NCBI GenBank assembly: GCA_949318235.1
Contig: OX439135.1
Coordinates: 23,390,957-23,454,956, forward strand
Direction: 5' to 3'
From: Ecdyonurus torrentis
Lineage: Eukaryota; Arthropoda; Insecta; Ephemeroptera; Heptageniidae
DNA length: 64,000 nucleotides
Translations under genes and position numbers: made by a program
The notes under the pieces: generated by a model
What the model was told of the DNA's origin: nothing
Databases searched by the model: none
The model's input: the letters and a program-made list of their open reading frames with translations, nothing else
Part shown: one piece after another, positions 20,257-32,168 of the stretch
Numbering within the stretch: the stretch's first letter is position 1
Layout of the letters: each line of letters opens with the position of its first letter

Positions 20257-22127
20257 CAACGTCAGTTTAGCATACAAATTTTGACTTTGGACTAACGCTT
20301 TATTTACATATCGTACCGCAATCAGACGAACCCTTCAATTTTAGCTTGCATACGTTCACGAGATACACAGCTTAGCATACAAATTTTGAAATTGTACCAA
20401 AGCTATATATTTATCACAGCATAAACAGGCGTGACATTGAATTGTAGCTTGCGATCGTTCACGAGATACACAGCTTAGTATACAAAATTTGACCTTGGAC
20501 CAAAGTTTTATACTTCTTACAACATATTCAGGCATGGCCTTCAATTTAAGCTCGTGTACGTTCAAGAGATATACAGCTTAGCATACAAATTTGACCTTAT
20601 ACCATAGTTTTATACTTATCACAGTATAATCAGACGTAACCTTGAATTTTAGCTCGCATACGTTTAAGAGATCCACAGCTTAACATACAAAATTTGATCT
20701 TGGAACATAGTTTTATACTTATCACGGCATATTCAGACATGACCTTCAATTTTAGCTCGCGTACGTTCACGAGATACACAGCTTAGCATACAAAATTTGA
20801 CCTTGGACCATAGTTTTATACTTATTACAGCATATTCAGGCATGAGCTTATATTTTAGCTCGAGCACGTTCAAGAGATACACAGCTTATCATATAAATTT
20901 AACCTTGAACCATAGTTTTGTACTTATTACAGCAACTTAAGGCATGGCCTTCAATTTTAGTTCGCGTACGTTCAAGAGATATACAGCTTAGCATACAAAT
21001 TTGTCCTTGTACCATAGTTTTATACTTATCACAGTATAATCAGACGTAAAATTGAATTTTAGTTCGCGTACGTTTAAGAGATACACAGTTTAGCATATAA
21101 AATTTGATCTTGTACCATAGTTTTATACTTATCACAGTATAATCAGACGTAAAATTGAATTTTAGCTCGCGTACATTCAAGAGATATACAGCTTAGCATA
21201 CAAATTTGACCTTGTACCATAGTTTTATACTTATCACAGTATAATCAGACGTAAAATTGAATTTTAGCTCGCGTACATTCAAGAGATATACAGCTTAGCA
21301 TACAAATTTGACCTTGTACCATAGTTTTAATCTTATCACAGTATAATAAGACGTAAAATTGAATTTTAGTTCGCGTACGTTCAAGAGATACACAGCTTAG
21401 CATACAAATTTGACCTTGTACCATAGTTTTATACTTATCACAGTATAATCAGATGTAAAATTGAATTTTAGCTCGCGTACGTTCAAGAGATACACAGCTT
21501 AGCATACAAATTTGACCTTGTAACATAGTTTTATACTTATCACAGTATAATCAGACGTAAAATTGAATTTTAGCTAGCGTACGTTCAAGAGATACACAGT
21601 TTAGCATACAAAATTTGATCTTGTACCTGTGTACCATAGTTTTATACTTATCACGGCATATTCAGCAAGACCTTCAATTTTAGCTCGCGTACGTTCAAGA
21701 GATATACAGCTTAGCATACAAATTTGACCTTGTACCATAGTTTTATACTTATCACAGTATAATCAGACGTAAAATTGAATTTTATCTCGCGTACGTTCAA
21801 GAGATACACAGCTTAGCATACAAATTTGACCTTGTACCATAGTTTTATACTTATCACAGTATAATCAGACGTAAAATTGAATTTTAGCTCGCGTACGTTC
21901 AAGAGATATGCAGCTTAGCATACAAATTTGACCTTGTACCATAGTTTTATACTTATCACAGTATAATCAGACGTAAAATTGAATTTTAGCTCGCGTACGT
22001 TTAAGAGATACACAGCTTAGCATACAAAATTTGATCTTGGTGCATAGTTTTATTCTTATTAGAGAATAATCAGACGTAACCTTGAATTTTAGCTCGCGTA
22101 CGTACACGAGATACTAAGCGTACCATG
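20257..22127 (-). repeat. 102-bp subterminal tandem array, right arm
   Basis: Inverted counterpart of 7610-9480 with the same number and order of diverged units. The distance from gene start to element end is 2,611-2,612 bp in both arms. Arrays normally change copy number quickly, so matching arrays point to a recent origin or to arm-to-arm conversion. Confidence 0.85.
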
Positions 22128-22406
22128 TAAACACATGCAAAACGACGTGACCTTAAATTCTAGCTTGCGTACGTACACTAGATACTAAATTTAGCATGCA
22201 AATTGACTTGACCTTGAATTTTTGCTCGCGTACGTACGCTAGATCTTAAAATCGGCCGCCATCTTGTTTGTTTACCTCGTGTACGTATGCTATATACACC
22301 ATTGGCCGCCATCTTGTTTTTAGACTCGTGTACGTACGATATTAACATATGCTCCACCCACTGCTCCACCTCGGTGGAGTGCCTCCACCGGCACATTATA
22401 TCTACT
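22128..22406 (-). repeat. right terminal inverted repeat of the polymerase element
   Basis: Mirror of 7331-7609, ending TTATATCTACT. It includes the second pair of YY1-like motifs (22255-22265 and 22305-22315, minus strand) and the GGTGGAG/CTCCACC hairpin (22351-22389). Confidence 0.7.
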
Positions 22407-22412
22407 CATGTC
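22407..22412. repeat. right 6-bp target-site duplication (catgtc)
   Basis: Directly repeats 7325-7330 immediately outside the right end of the element. Confidence 0.85.
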
Positions 22413-23021
22413 TCACAGTGCTGATCACCAGTGCTAGATCGAAGTGTCAGTAAGCACCGCGGGGGGATGTACTGATCAACTTATCATTACGACTAGCTTC
22501 ACCTTCTGTTCTGCAAGGGTCATTAACCTAATTGGCTTATATATATGTCAAAATCTTTCTGCATAGCAAATGTGTATAACATTTGATTTTGACATATATA
22601 ACTCAATTAGGTTAATGACCCTTGCAGAACAGAAGGTGAAGCCAATCGTAATGATAAGTTGATCAGTACATCCCCCCGCGGTGCTTACTGACACTTCGAT
22701 CTAGCACTGGTGATCAGCACTGTGAGACAGGAGTGCTAGGTATTATTACGATGGTACTAGAGGGTTATATATATATATAAGGGACCACAACTGGAGTTAA
22801 GTTCACCATATTATCATGAGTCCACGCTTTTCCTAAGGTTAGAAGCTACGGTATATAAGTAAAGACTTGCAGAGCGTTCTGTTTATCTATATATCTCTCC
22901 ACCTGATATATAAACTTTTTTTTAATATTTCTTTTGCACCCAAAGTCGGTCCGGCGTATTTTGGAAATCTGTGTGGGCACCTTCAATAGACGCGCAAAGC
23001 GTCAATAGCCCGCCGCAGGCT

Positions 23022-23055
<34 letters not shown>

Positions 23056-24443
23056 CAAGTGATTATTTATAGGCAATTTAGTGTATAAAGTCAGTATGTC
23101 AGTGCAGATAGCTTTAAGAAAAAAATTAATGCCCCTTTTATTTTATTTATTATTATTATTTTTTTAATTATTTTTCAAAAATAGTGGGAGGAAATTCTAA
23201 ATTTTATTTTTACATGAAATATTTATGGCCAAAAATATTTTAAAAGGAACCTAATTATTCCCAAGCATCAGCCTAAGTAACGTTGATATTTAGTATGTTA
23301 GGATAATTTGAGCAGCCAAGTTTTTTGTTTAAGGTGTTCTTTAAGGTGAACCTAATTGATATAATATATATTTTAAGAGTCGTACATATTCAGATGACTT
23401 CTCATTATCTAAAAAGAAAACTTCCAAGATGTAAATTGCTACTTAAAAGTTGATATTAACCACTTACAATATCATAAAATTTTCAAACAAACATTAGATA
23501 TAAGAGAGAAAGTATTATTGAAAATAACCTGAGCTCTTACGGGACTAAATCTAAAAAAAAATAATAATAATAAAAATAAAAAAAATAATCATATTAAAAG
23601 GTAAAATTTCATTATACGTTGATGCAATAATATAATATAAATTTTAAAATTAATTTAAAATATGTTGTAACTAATTTTTTTACTTAAGGCAGGAAAATTA
23701 GGTACTGCGGGATTTGACTTAAAAATTATAAAGAAAGAAATATCTGAATTTTTGCACAGTGATACATTAGGATATGGTATCTTAAAAAAATGTAAAAAAA
23801 TATATTATAGGGGAGAGGTGGGTCACCTTGCTAGATTATAAATTATGATTTTTGGAAGTGTAATTTAAGTCTTATCAGAACCCATGTTAATTTCAATAAT
23901 TATTTTCTCTTTTCTTTATTATTGGCCAGGGTTCTAAAAAATTTATCATCTGGTATATATAGCTGTTTTAATTAGCTTTTAAATGTCATCATAAAGTTTT
24001 TAAGTTTTCTTTTAAAATTTTAAGATATTAGTTATATCTATATATCGTCAGTGGGATATAGAAACCTCGGATTAGGATTTTGAGTGTTTCTGAAGTTTGA
24101 ATCGTCATAATTCAAAAATAAAAAGTTACAAAAAATTGAAATTATTTTTGTCATGCGGCTTATATTTCTGACAATACATTGTATTAATTTTCTATTTTTA
24201 TTTCAAATAGTTCGCTCACAATTCATCAATTAGTAGACTAAAACACCCTGTTTTCGCACTCTGTTAAAAAAAGTGAAATTAAAATTATTATTCCCATGCA
24301 ACAGTCAGCTATAAAAATTTCAAATTAATATCATAGATTCAAGAAATGTTGCTTATTCTTAATGTACAGTTGAATTTTTTTTGCAAGCAACCCCTTTGCC
24401 AAAAATTGCAAAATACGGATATCGCGTTCTTTTAATGTTTTGA

Positions 24444-24715
24444 AGCTCAAAATTATTTTAGGGGTGCAATTTTGAATTCTTAAAAGATTTATTTGCAATA
24501 TACAAAGTTATTTTGAAAATAACTAAAATTTATAAATTAATTAACTTATAGCCCCTGTTTTTACGCAAAAAGCAGTACATAAAATGCCTGATGACCGCAA
24601 CCAGCAGTGCAATAAATTTTTAAAAATTCATTTAATATAATAAAAATAAATTATTTACATTATTAGCAAATGAACATTTAAGAGATTCAAAATTGCACCC
24701 CTAAAATAATTTTGA
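24444..24715. mobile_element. small TIR element inside F2 copy B
   Basis: Same element as 5926-6198: inverted ends GCTCAAAATTATTTTAGGGG and complement. It shares its right border with the next hairpin MITE. Confidence 0.6.
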
Positions 24716-24716
24716 G

Positions 24717-24954
24717 CTCCGGCCAAATCAACGTTGATATTTAGTTAGGGTATGACTATAATAAAGGAACAACTGTTTTGAAGCCGACTATAAGTGATTT
24801 CGGTCACATCTGCTTCCGTTTTGACTTACTGCGCATGCGTAGTAAGGAGAAACGGAAGCGGATGTGACCGAAATCGCTTATAGTCGGCTTCAAAACAGTT
24901 GTTCCTTTATTATAGTCATACCCTAACTAAATATCAACGTTGATTTGGCCGGAG
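24717..24954. mobile_element. near-perfect hairpin MITE (238 bp)
   Basis: Starts CTCCGGCCAAATCAACG and ends with its complement. The arms pair almost completely around ACTGCGCATGCGTAGT. The terminal CGGCCAAATCAACGTTGATA is shared with the CRE-bearing MITE family at 34385, 48889 and 62156. F2 copy A carries only the left half (6193-6315), followed by unrelated sequence. Confidence 0.8.
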
Positions 24955-25077
24955 ACGTTATAAATTAACCCTGAACTTACTCTAAACTTATATAAACACA
25001 AATCAAACTCAAGTAAAGCCCTACGTTTAATACGAGTTATTTATTTAAAAAAAAATGGTACAGTATAAATAAAAAAA

Positions 25078-25765
25078 GTTTATATATCAGGTGGAGAGAT
25101 ATATAGATAAACAGAACGCTCTGCAAGTCTTTACTTATATACCGTAGCTTCTAACCTTAGGAAAAGCGTGGACTCATGATAATATGGTGAACTTAACTCC
25201 AGTTGTGGTCCCTTATATATATAAAACCCTCTAGTACCATCGTAATAATACCTAGCACTCCTGTCTCACAGTATGCTGATCACCAGTGCTAGGTCGAAGT
25301 GCCAGTAAGCACCGCGGGGGGATGTACTGATCAACTTATCATTACGACTGGCTTCACCTTCTGTTCTGCAAGGGTCATTAACCTAATTGGCTTATATATA
25401 TGTCAAAATCTTTCTGCATAGCAAATGTGTATAACATTTGATTTTGACATATATAACTCAATTAGGTTAATGACCCTTGCAGAACAGAAGGTGAAGCTAA
25501 TCGTAATGATAAGTTGATCAGTACATCCCCCCGCGGTGCTTACTGACACTTCGATCTAGCACTGGTGATCAGCACTGTGAGACAGGAGTGCTAGGTATTA
25601 TTACGATGGTACTAGAGGGTTATATATATATAAGAGACCACAACTGGAGTTAAGTTCACCATATTATCATGAGTCCACGCTTTTCCTAAGGTTAGAAGCT
25701 ACGGTATATAAGTAAAGACTTGCAGAGCGTTCTGTTTATCTTTATATCTTTCCACTGATATAAAC
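25078..25765. mobile_element. F1 palindromic element, copy C (uninterrupted)
   Basis: Complete 688-bp inverted repeat from GTTTATATATCAGGTGGAG to CACTGATATAAAC, centred near 25420. This reference copy has no insertion: cctgtctcacag at 25260 is the site occupied in copy B, and the TATATATATA at 25620 is the site occupied in copy A. It has no coding capacity. Confidence 0.85.
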
Positions 25766-25871
25766 TTTTTTTTAATATTTCTTTTGCACCCAAAGTCGGT
25801 CCGGCGTATTTTGGAAATCTGTGTGGGCACCTTCAATAGACGCGCAAAGCGTCAATAGCCCACCGCAGGCT

Positions 25872-25906
<35 letters not shown>

Positions 25907-26889
25907 AAGTGATTATTTATTGGCAATTTAGTGTATAAAGTCAGTATGTCAGTGCAGATAGCTTTAAGAAAAAAATTAATGCCCCTTTTATTTTATTTAT
26001 TATTATTATTTTTTTAATTATTTTTCAAAAATAGTGGGAGGAAATTCTAAATTTTATTTTTACATGAATATTTATGGCCAAAAATATTTTATAAGGAACC
26101 TAATTATTCCCAACCATCGGCCTAAGTAACGTTGATATTTAGTATGTTAGGATAATTTGAGCAGCCAAGTTTTTTGTTTAAGGTGTTCTTTAAGGTGAAC
26201 CTAATTGATATAATATATATTTTAAGAGTCGTACATATTCAGATGACTTCTCATTATCTAAAAAGAAAACTTCCAAGCTGTAAATTGCTACTTAAAAGTT
26301 GATATTAACCACTTACAATATCATAAAATTTTCAAACAAACATTAGATATAAGAGAGAAAGTATTATTGAAAATAACCTGAGCTCTTACGGGACTAAGTC
26401 TAAAAAAAAAAAAATAAAAAAAAATAATAATAATATTAAAAGGTGAAATTTCAGTATATACGTTGATGCAATAATATAATATAAATTTTAAAATTAATTT
26501 AAAATATGTTGTAACTAATTTTTTTACTTAAGGCAGGAAAATTAGGTACTGCGGGATTTGACTTAAAAATTATAAAGAAAGAAATATCTGAATTTTTGCA
26601 CAGTGATACATTAGGATATGGTATCTTAAAAAATGTAAAAAAATATATTATAGGGGAGAGGTGGGTCACCTTGCTAGATTATAAATTATGATTTTTGGAA
26701 GTGTAATTTAAGTCTTATCAGAACCCATGTTAATTTCAATAATTATTTTCTCTTTTCTTTATTATTGGCCAGGGTTCTAAAAAATTTATCATCTGGTATA
26801 TATAGCTGTTTTAATTAGCTTTTAAATGTCATCATAAAGTTTTTAAGTTTTCTTTTAAAATTTTAAGATATTAGTTATATCTATATATG
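25766..26889. mobile_element. F2 element, copy C (truncated)
   Basis: Third copy in the same direction, aligning with copies A and B from the GCACCCAAAG end through TTAGTTATATCTATATAT at 26872-26889. Sequence identity then stops and AT-rich DNA of another family begins. It carries the T-run (25874-25903) and the shared module at 26545. Confidence 0.75.
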
Positions 26890-27209
26890 CAACCTATAAC
26901 TTTATTTTTATTTATACAGTACAGCATATATGTATCATATTTTATATTTAATATTTATAATAATAATTTAATAAATTATAAATTATTTAAATAATAATAT
27001 TGATGTATAACGAAATGTTAAGACTTTAAATCTTAATATATGCTCTATAGTTTGTGATGTAAAGTGATATAAATAATAAAAATATTATATTATAAATAAT
27101 ATATCAAATGCAAATACTAATTTATAAAATTTGAAAATTTATTCTGGTTTAGGATTAGTTCATTATAATTACGATGTTTTCATAGATATAATAGTAAGTT
27201 TTGTAATCA
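26890..27209. other. AT-rich spacer, no gene
   Basis: Very AT-rich. Part of it (27085-27180) resembles 36355-36470 in the region before D2. Nothing coding. Confidence 0.4.
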
Positions 27210-28052
27210 CAATTATGTATATGAAGGTTACTGACTAAGGGTGATTTGGTGTCGGCCAATATACTCAAACTTTTCTCTGGTCAAAAAAATCAGAAATTTT
27301 GTACAATGATACGCCAGCTTGAGACAATTTCAATTATATAAAAATTTTGGGGGGTCACCATGCAAATTAATTTTATATGATTTTTTGAAATTTAATTCCA
27401 TTAAGGCCCAATGTTAATTTCAATAATATTTTTCGGGAATGTCAAATATCTTGAAATATTTTATTTTTTCGTTATTTCGTATATTTCTTAAAAATATATT
27501 GTTTTTAATATTTAATAATATTAGCACAAAATACTGGAAAGTTTTTTTTTTTTTTTTTTTTTTTTTTACAGTTTGTCCCTGCCGACATGATTCCTAATTT
27601 AACATGGAGAATTAGTTTTTAGTGCCGCAATGTTTTAAATTTCAATATTTTGTTCTGTATTTTTGTGTGCACAACCAGCACTAATTGCGCACTAAATCAT
27701 AATTATGTTTAAATTTTCAGCGTCAAATAATTTTTTAGCCATGTCCCTGCTAACTTGATATCATCTTTGTTACCTTAGTAGGGCACTTGTTTTTTAGCTT
27801 TAACTTATTTTTACTACACCGGCACAAGTTGCGCGCTTTAGACACAAATCAGCACCAAATCATCTAAAAATTTCAACCTATACGGAAACGGTGTCCCTGA
27901 AAATTTGAATCACAACTTGTTTAAGATATTATACACTTTACTGTTTTAAGGCGTGAAATCAGGTACTGCGGGATTTGACTAAAAAATTGTAAAGTAAGAA
28001 AAATTAAAAATTTTGTACGGTGATACATTAGGATATATGGTATCTTCATAAA

Positions 28053-28090
<38 letters not shown>

Positions 28091-29099
28091 AGGGGCGGAC
28101 ACCATGCTAGATTATATAGAAACGTCTAATTTCTATTAAATTACTTTAGATTAGATGAAAAATTACTTATTTTTAGGGTTGTGCTCCGCTTTAAAGCTTA
28201 TTAATTAACCTAAAAATTCCAAGGCCAATCACTATTAGTTAATAACTAAAAGAATTAAAAAAAAAAATTGCTGTATTAATAATTAAATGTTAAATTTGTT
28301 ATTTTAATATTAATATAATTTTAAACATTTGTAATATTATTATTTTAATTTAGTAAAACTGTTCCTTTTATACATACCGCAAATATTACATTTAATATAT
28401 TAAAAAATTAAAATTAAAAAAATATTATTTATAAATTGATATAAATAGGTTTCTTCATTAAACATTAGATTATAAAATTAATATTCTTATCAGATACATC
28501 TATGATATATGTATTAGGAATCGTTTGTCGTTTGAAAACGCGCTCATTAAGATAATTTGTATGAAGTAAGGAAATAAAATTATTGGCAAAAAGACACCCT
28601 GGCATTTTAAAATCTACAAAAACAATTTCACAAGTTGGTTGTTAAAATCTGATGCAAATATCCCTTCTAATTTAATTTCGATCGTTGTTTGGCCAAAAAA
28701 ACGATCAGCTGACTTATACTTCGATTCATGTAACTTTTTAGCTTTAATCAGCACTCATTCACAGTTTATGGTCAAAATGACAAACAGGTATTGCCTTGTA
28801 TGAAGCGGCAATAACTGTTAATGTAATTTTGGACACCAAAAGTGACCAAATAGCGTGAGACGGTTCTGAAGATACGTGAAGTGGAGTATATAAGGGGGTG
28901 TGGCAAACTTTGATTTAATTTTTTAATTAAAAAGAAGAGGTGCACCGGCTACAAACGGCATTTACAATTATTTTCATAAATAGAAGTACTAAATAGTGAA
29001 GCAGCAACTACGGGATTGGACTCGATTGGTCTGAGACGTTGGGAAGAAAGAAAAAATTTAATTGTATGTACATATTTATCATAATCTAATAATAATTTC

Positions 29100-29260
29100 C
29101 ATTCACAATATGGCAGCTGAGGGCGTATGACGTCAGAGCTCGCCTGTTTACGCACGCGTGTATTTAGCTATGTGACGTCATAAACCAGCATCTGTCATTT
29201 TGTAAATGTAAAATAAATTAGAAATAAAAAAAAGAGTAATTTAAATGACATTGTTTTTCT
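29100..29260. promoter_or_regulatory. paired CRE octamers in D1
   Basis: TGACGTCA occurs at 29128-29135 and 29173-29180, flanking ACGCACGCGTG. The block matches the centre of the CRE-bearing MITE family. The D2 counterpart has both sites at 40160-40167 and 40205-40212. Confidence 0.4.
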
Positions 29261-31955
29261 CAAAAAAATACTATATGCAATCAAGTTGATTACCCACTGT
29301 CTGTATCCCAAATTAACTTTCATATCCCTAAAAAAAAAAAAAAAAAAAAAAAAAAGCATTTTTGTATTTTGACGAAATAATAAAATAAATAAAACTGAAT
29401 TTTGACGTCAGAAACAGGAAAAAACTAGTATAAAAATTTTGTGAGGGTTGCATAAATCAAAATTTTCTGATCACTGCAACGGCGTTACAGTTGGGTTTTG
29501 AGACTGACAAACTAAAGTTATTTATGTAAGTCCTATCAAGTGTTTTGTGATGTAAATGCTTATATTTTTTTGTTTTCTATGACTTAAATTTAGGCACATT
29601 AAGTTTATAAATCAATAATGTAATATTTTGTTTGGTTACTTTTATTATTTATTTATTTTTTTTTTATTTTATGTTTTTTTACTTTTTATTTTAAATTGTT
29701 TATTTTCAAAAACTATTAGAAGTCAATCACCATCTAATGACAAGAGAAAGAGAGAGAGAGATGAATTGAGGCCCGCGTGATAAAGTAAAACAAAAGATAA
29801 TAGAATTTCACAAATTATAGTTAAGCATAAAAATTAAAAGTTTGTTATTTTAAAAAAATAATAATAATTATATACTTTAAAATTATTGTAGATATATACT
29901 TATATAAATTATTTTATTTAATATTTTAATTCAATATATTAAATAATAAATTATTTAATTAATTATGTTGTAGCGTACAATTTAGATTAAATATTAAATT
30001 TTTAGAAACTCCAGACCAGTTTGAAATTGAACTTATAAATAAAGACAAGTGTTAAAGGCTGACGGAATATTGACAAAGAAATTAAAAATATACAGGGTGT
30101 ATGCGGATGACGGAATATTTAGTGCGCTTGGATGACATACTGGAGTATTGAACAACATTGTTTAACATAGGACAAACATTGTTTTAGGCAATTTTCTTTG
30201 GGAAATACTGTATGTTAAATTTTTATTAATGTTATTTTTCTCAAGCATATTGGATATACTAATTCAACATATTTACAACATCAATCCTCTAAAAAATATT
30301 ACATAGTGTTTTTAAACTGGCAAAATGATTTATTTTCCTATGCTACCCATGTTATTGAGTTATCCAACATGGCGTCGACTTTGACATGAATGCATACACC
30401 CCATACAAGAACCTTGATCACATACATATTTGATCATAATGTTCAGCATAGGTGAAGTAAAGCATAATGAAATATGATAATATCTTGCATAGAAAAGTTC
30501 TCTTCTTTATATCTGTTCTTTAAAATTAATTTTAAGGGAGTAAGGTACCGATTTTATATCTCAAAAACTAGAAAGTGTTATAGGTTAAAATTTGCTATCA
30601 TTGTGTAGCTAAGGGTCACACCTATATAGCCGTGGTAAAAATTTCATGATGTTTGACCGTCCGGAAAAAAAGAAAAAATTTATTGAAATTAGCATTGGGT
30701 CTTATTGGTTTAAAATAACCAAATTTTATATAAAATTAAGTTGCACGGTGACCCCTCTCCCCCCCCCCCCCCCAAGCCCCCTCCCCAAAATTTATATTTT
30801 TGAAATTGTCTCAAGCTGAAAAAAAAGTATCATTGTGCAAAATTTCAGATTTTTTTTTTTTGAGTTGTAAAGAAAGAAAAATCTGAAATCATGCACTGTG
30901 ATACATTAGATTAAGGTATCTTCAAAAATGTAAAAATTTTAGGGGGTCACCATGTTAGGTTTTAATTTATGATTTTTATTTTTTTTTTTTTTTTTACATA
31001 TTAGTCTCATAAGAGCCCATGTTAATTTCAATATTATTTTCTCTCTAATCTGATGGTCACGGGTTCTGAAAATTTATCATTAATTACTCACTAATTAGTA
31101 TCACTCACTATTAATTAGTAGATCTATTTAAATGACCTCTAAATTTCAGAAGACTTCTCATTATATTTTGAGATACAAGCCATTTAAATAAAGCCTTACA
31201 ATTTCTTATTTAACAACAACAATTATTTGTTCCACATTTAATTATATAACAATAAACAAGTTATATTTAAGCAAAATTAAATATAATTGTTTTAAACTTT
31301 TTTTTTATTAAATAATAATATTAATAAAAGTATTTAAAAATATTTAAAATATAATATTATAAATTATTTATAAAATGTTATTATTTATGTTACAAACAGT
31401 TAAACTTGAATAATGACTGTGCTTTTACTTGATGTTTAATTTAAAAAATAATATGTATAATAAAATTGAAAGTGCACGGTGCACGCGATTTGTAATGAGA
31501 ATATTCTAGTTGAAGTTATCTTGGGGCGTGTATGGGGGGGGGGGGGGTGAAGAACATGATGCAATAAAGGCACTTTTTAGGGAAAAAAAAAGGCAAAAAA
31601 GGCACTTTTTTATTGGATTTTCTTGACCAACTTACGATCGATGGAGATATGAAGTTTGAACAAAATAGACACGGCGGTGCATATTAAAGGCACTTTCCTA
31701 CGAATCCGTGCTCTAATAATAAACACATATAAAACACAAGATGTATGAATTACACTGGCAGAGGGCGGGTTCTAGCCATAACAGGTGAGGCATGATACAA
31801 AGAAACAACTCTTGGGAAACCCGCAACTACACTATGTTATCTTTATGAGAAAACGCAGCGGCCGCCGCTGCCTCTTTCGGGAACTTCTGGCCAGAGCTGT
31901 ATACATACTTCCAATTTTCTGACGTAATTTTGAAGAGTCAAGTATTATTTACATA

Positions 31956-32168
31956 AAGCATTATTCACATGACGCGTAAATCTAACGCGTGTCAACGTGC
32001 GTCGACGCGCGTAACAAAGCTGGAGCAATGTAAACAAATGGAGCCGTTCACATGGTTTTTGAAAATTACATGTGAACGGCTCCATTGGTTTTACATTGTT
32101 CCAGCTTTGTTACGCGCGTCGACGCACGTTGAAGCGCGTCAAATTAACGCGTCATGTGAATAATGCTT
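31956..32168. mobile_element. 213-bp hairpin MITE in D1 (absent from D2)
   Basis: Starts AAGCATTATTCACATGACG and ends with its complement. The arms include GTCGACGCGCGTAACAAAGC and pair nearly to the centre at 32064. D2 reads straight through at 47285-47300 (TTACATAACGCGTAATTTT), so the insertion is real; the target duplication is at most 1-2 bp (A or AA). Confidence 0.8.

Larger units (their letters stand above)
7331..22406. mobile_element. Polinton-derived palindromic element with two polymerase genes
   Basis: A 15,076-bp insertion that starts AGTAGATATAATGTGCCGG, ends with the exact complement, and is bounded by a 6-bp target duplication. Arms 7331-14221 and 15410-22406 are inverted copies that differ by few substitutions and one 105-bp deletion. 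The loop is 14222-15409. Each arm holds a terminal repeat, a tandem array and a complete polymerase gene. Six-bp duplications, AG termini and protein-primed polymerase are known Polinton/Maverick traits. The integrase, protease, packaging ATPase and capsid genes of a full Polinton are absent. I infer a non-autonomous, fold-back derivative that kept one end of a Polinton twice. An unrelated transposon that acquired the polymerase cannot be excluded. Confidence 0.8.
7143..22915. mobile_element. F1 palindromic element, copy B, split by the polymerase palindrome
   Basis: F1 sequence runs from 7143 to 7330 and resumes at 22407-22915. Removing 7331-22406 and one copy of the 6-bp catgtc leaves a normal F1 of about 0.69 kb that aligns with the intact copy at 25078-25765. 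There the corresponding site reads cactcctgtctcac. F1 is therefore the target into which the large polymerase element inserted. Confidence 0.8.
22916..25077. mobile_element. F2 element, copy B
   Basis: Begins with the same TTAATATTTCTTTTGCACCC end as copies A and C and runs in the same orientation. It matches copy A through about 24835, including the T-run (23026-23055) and the shared module at 23701. It lacks the right inverted end seen in copy A; after a hairpin MITE (24717-24954) it has 120 bp of AT-rich DNA and then meets F1. Non-coding. Confidence 0.7.

Noticed and set aside
7331..22406. Assembly artefact as the sole explanation of the polymerase palindrome
   Set aside because: The arms differ by a 105-bp deletion, a nonsense change and scattered substitutions, and the insertion has a proper target duplication. 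Long-read confirmation would still be useful.
31969..32163. 64-codon frame
   Set aside because: It crosses the 213-bp hairpin; the product is a by-product of the inverted repeat.
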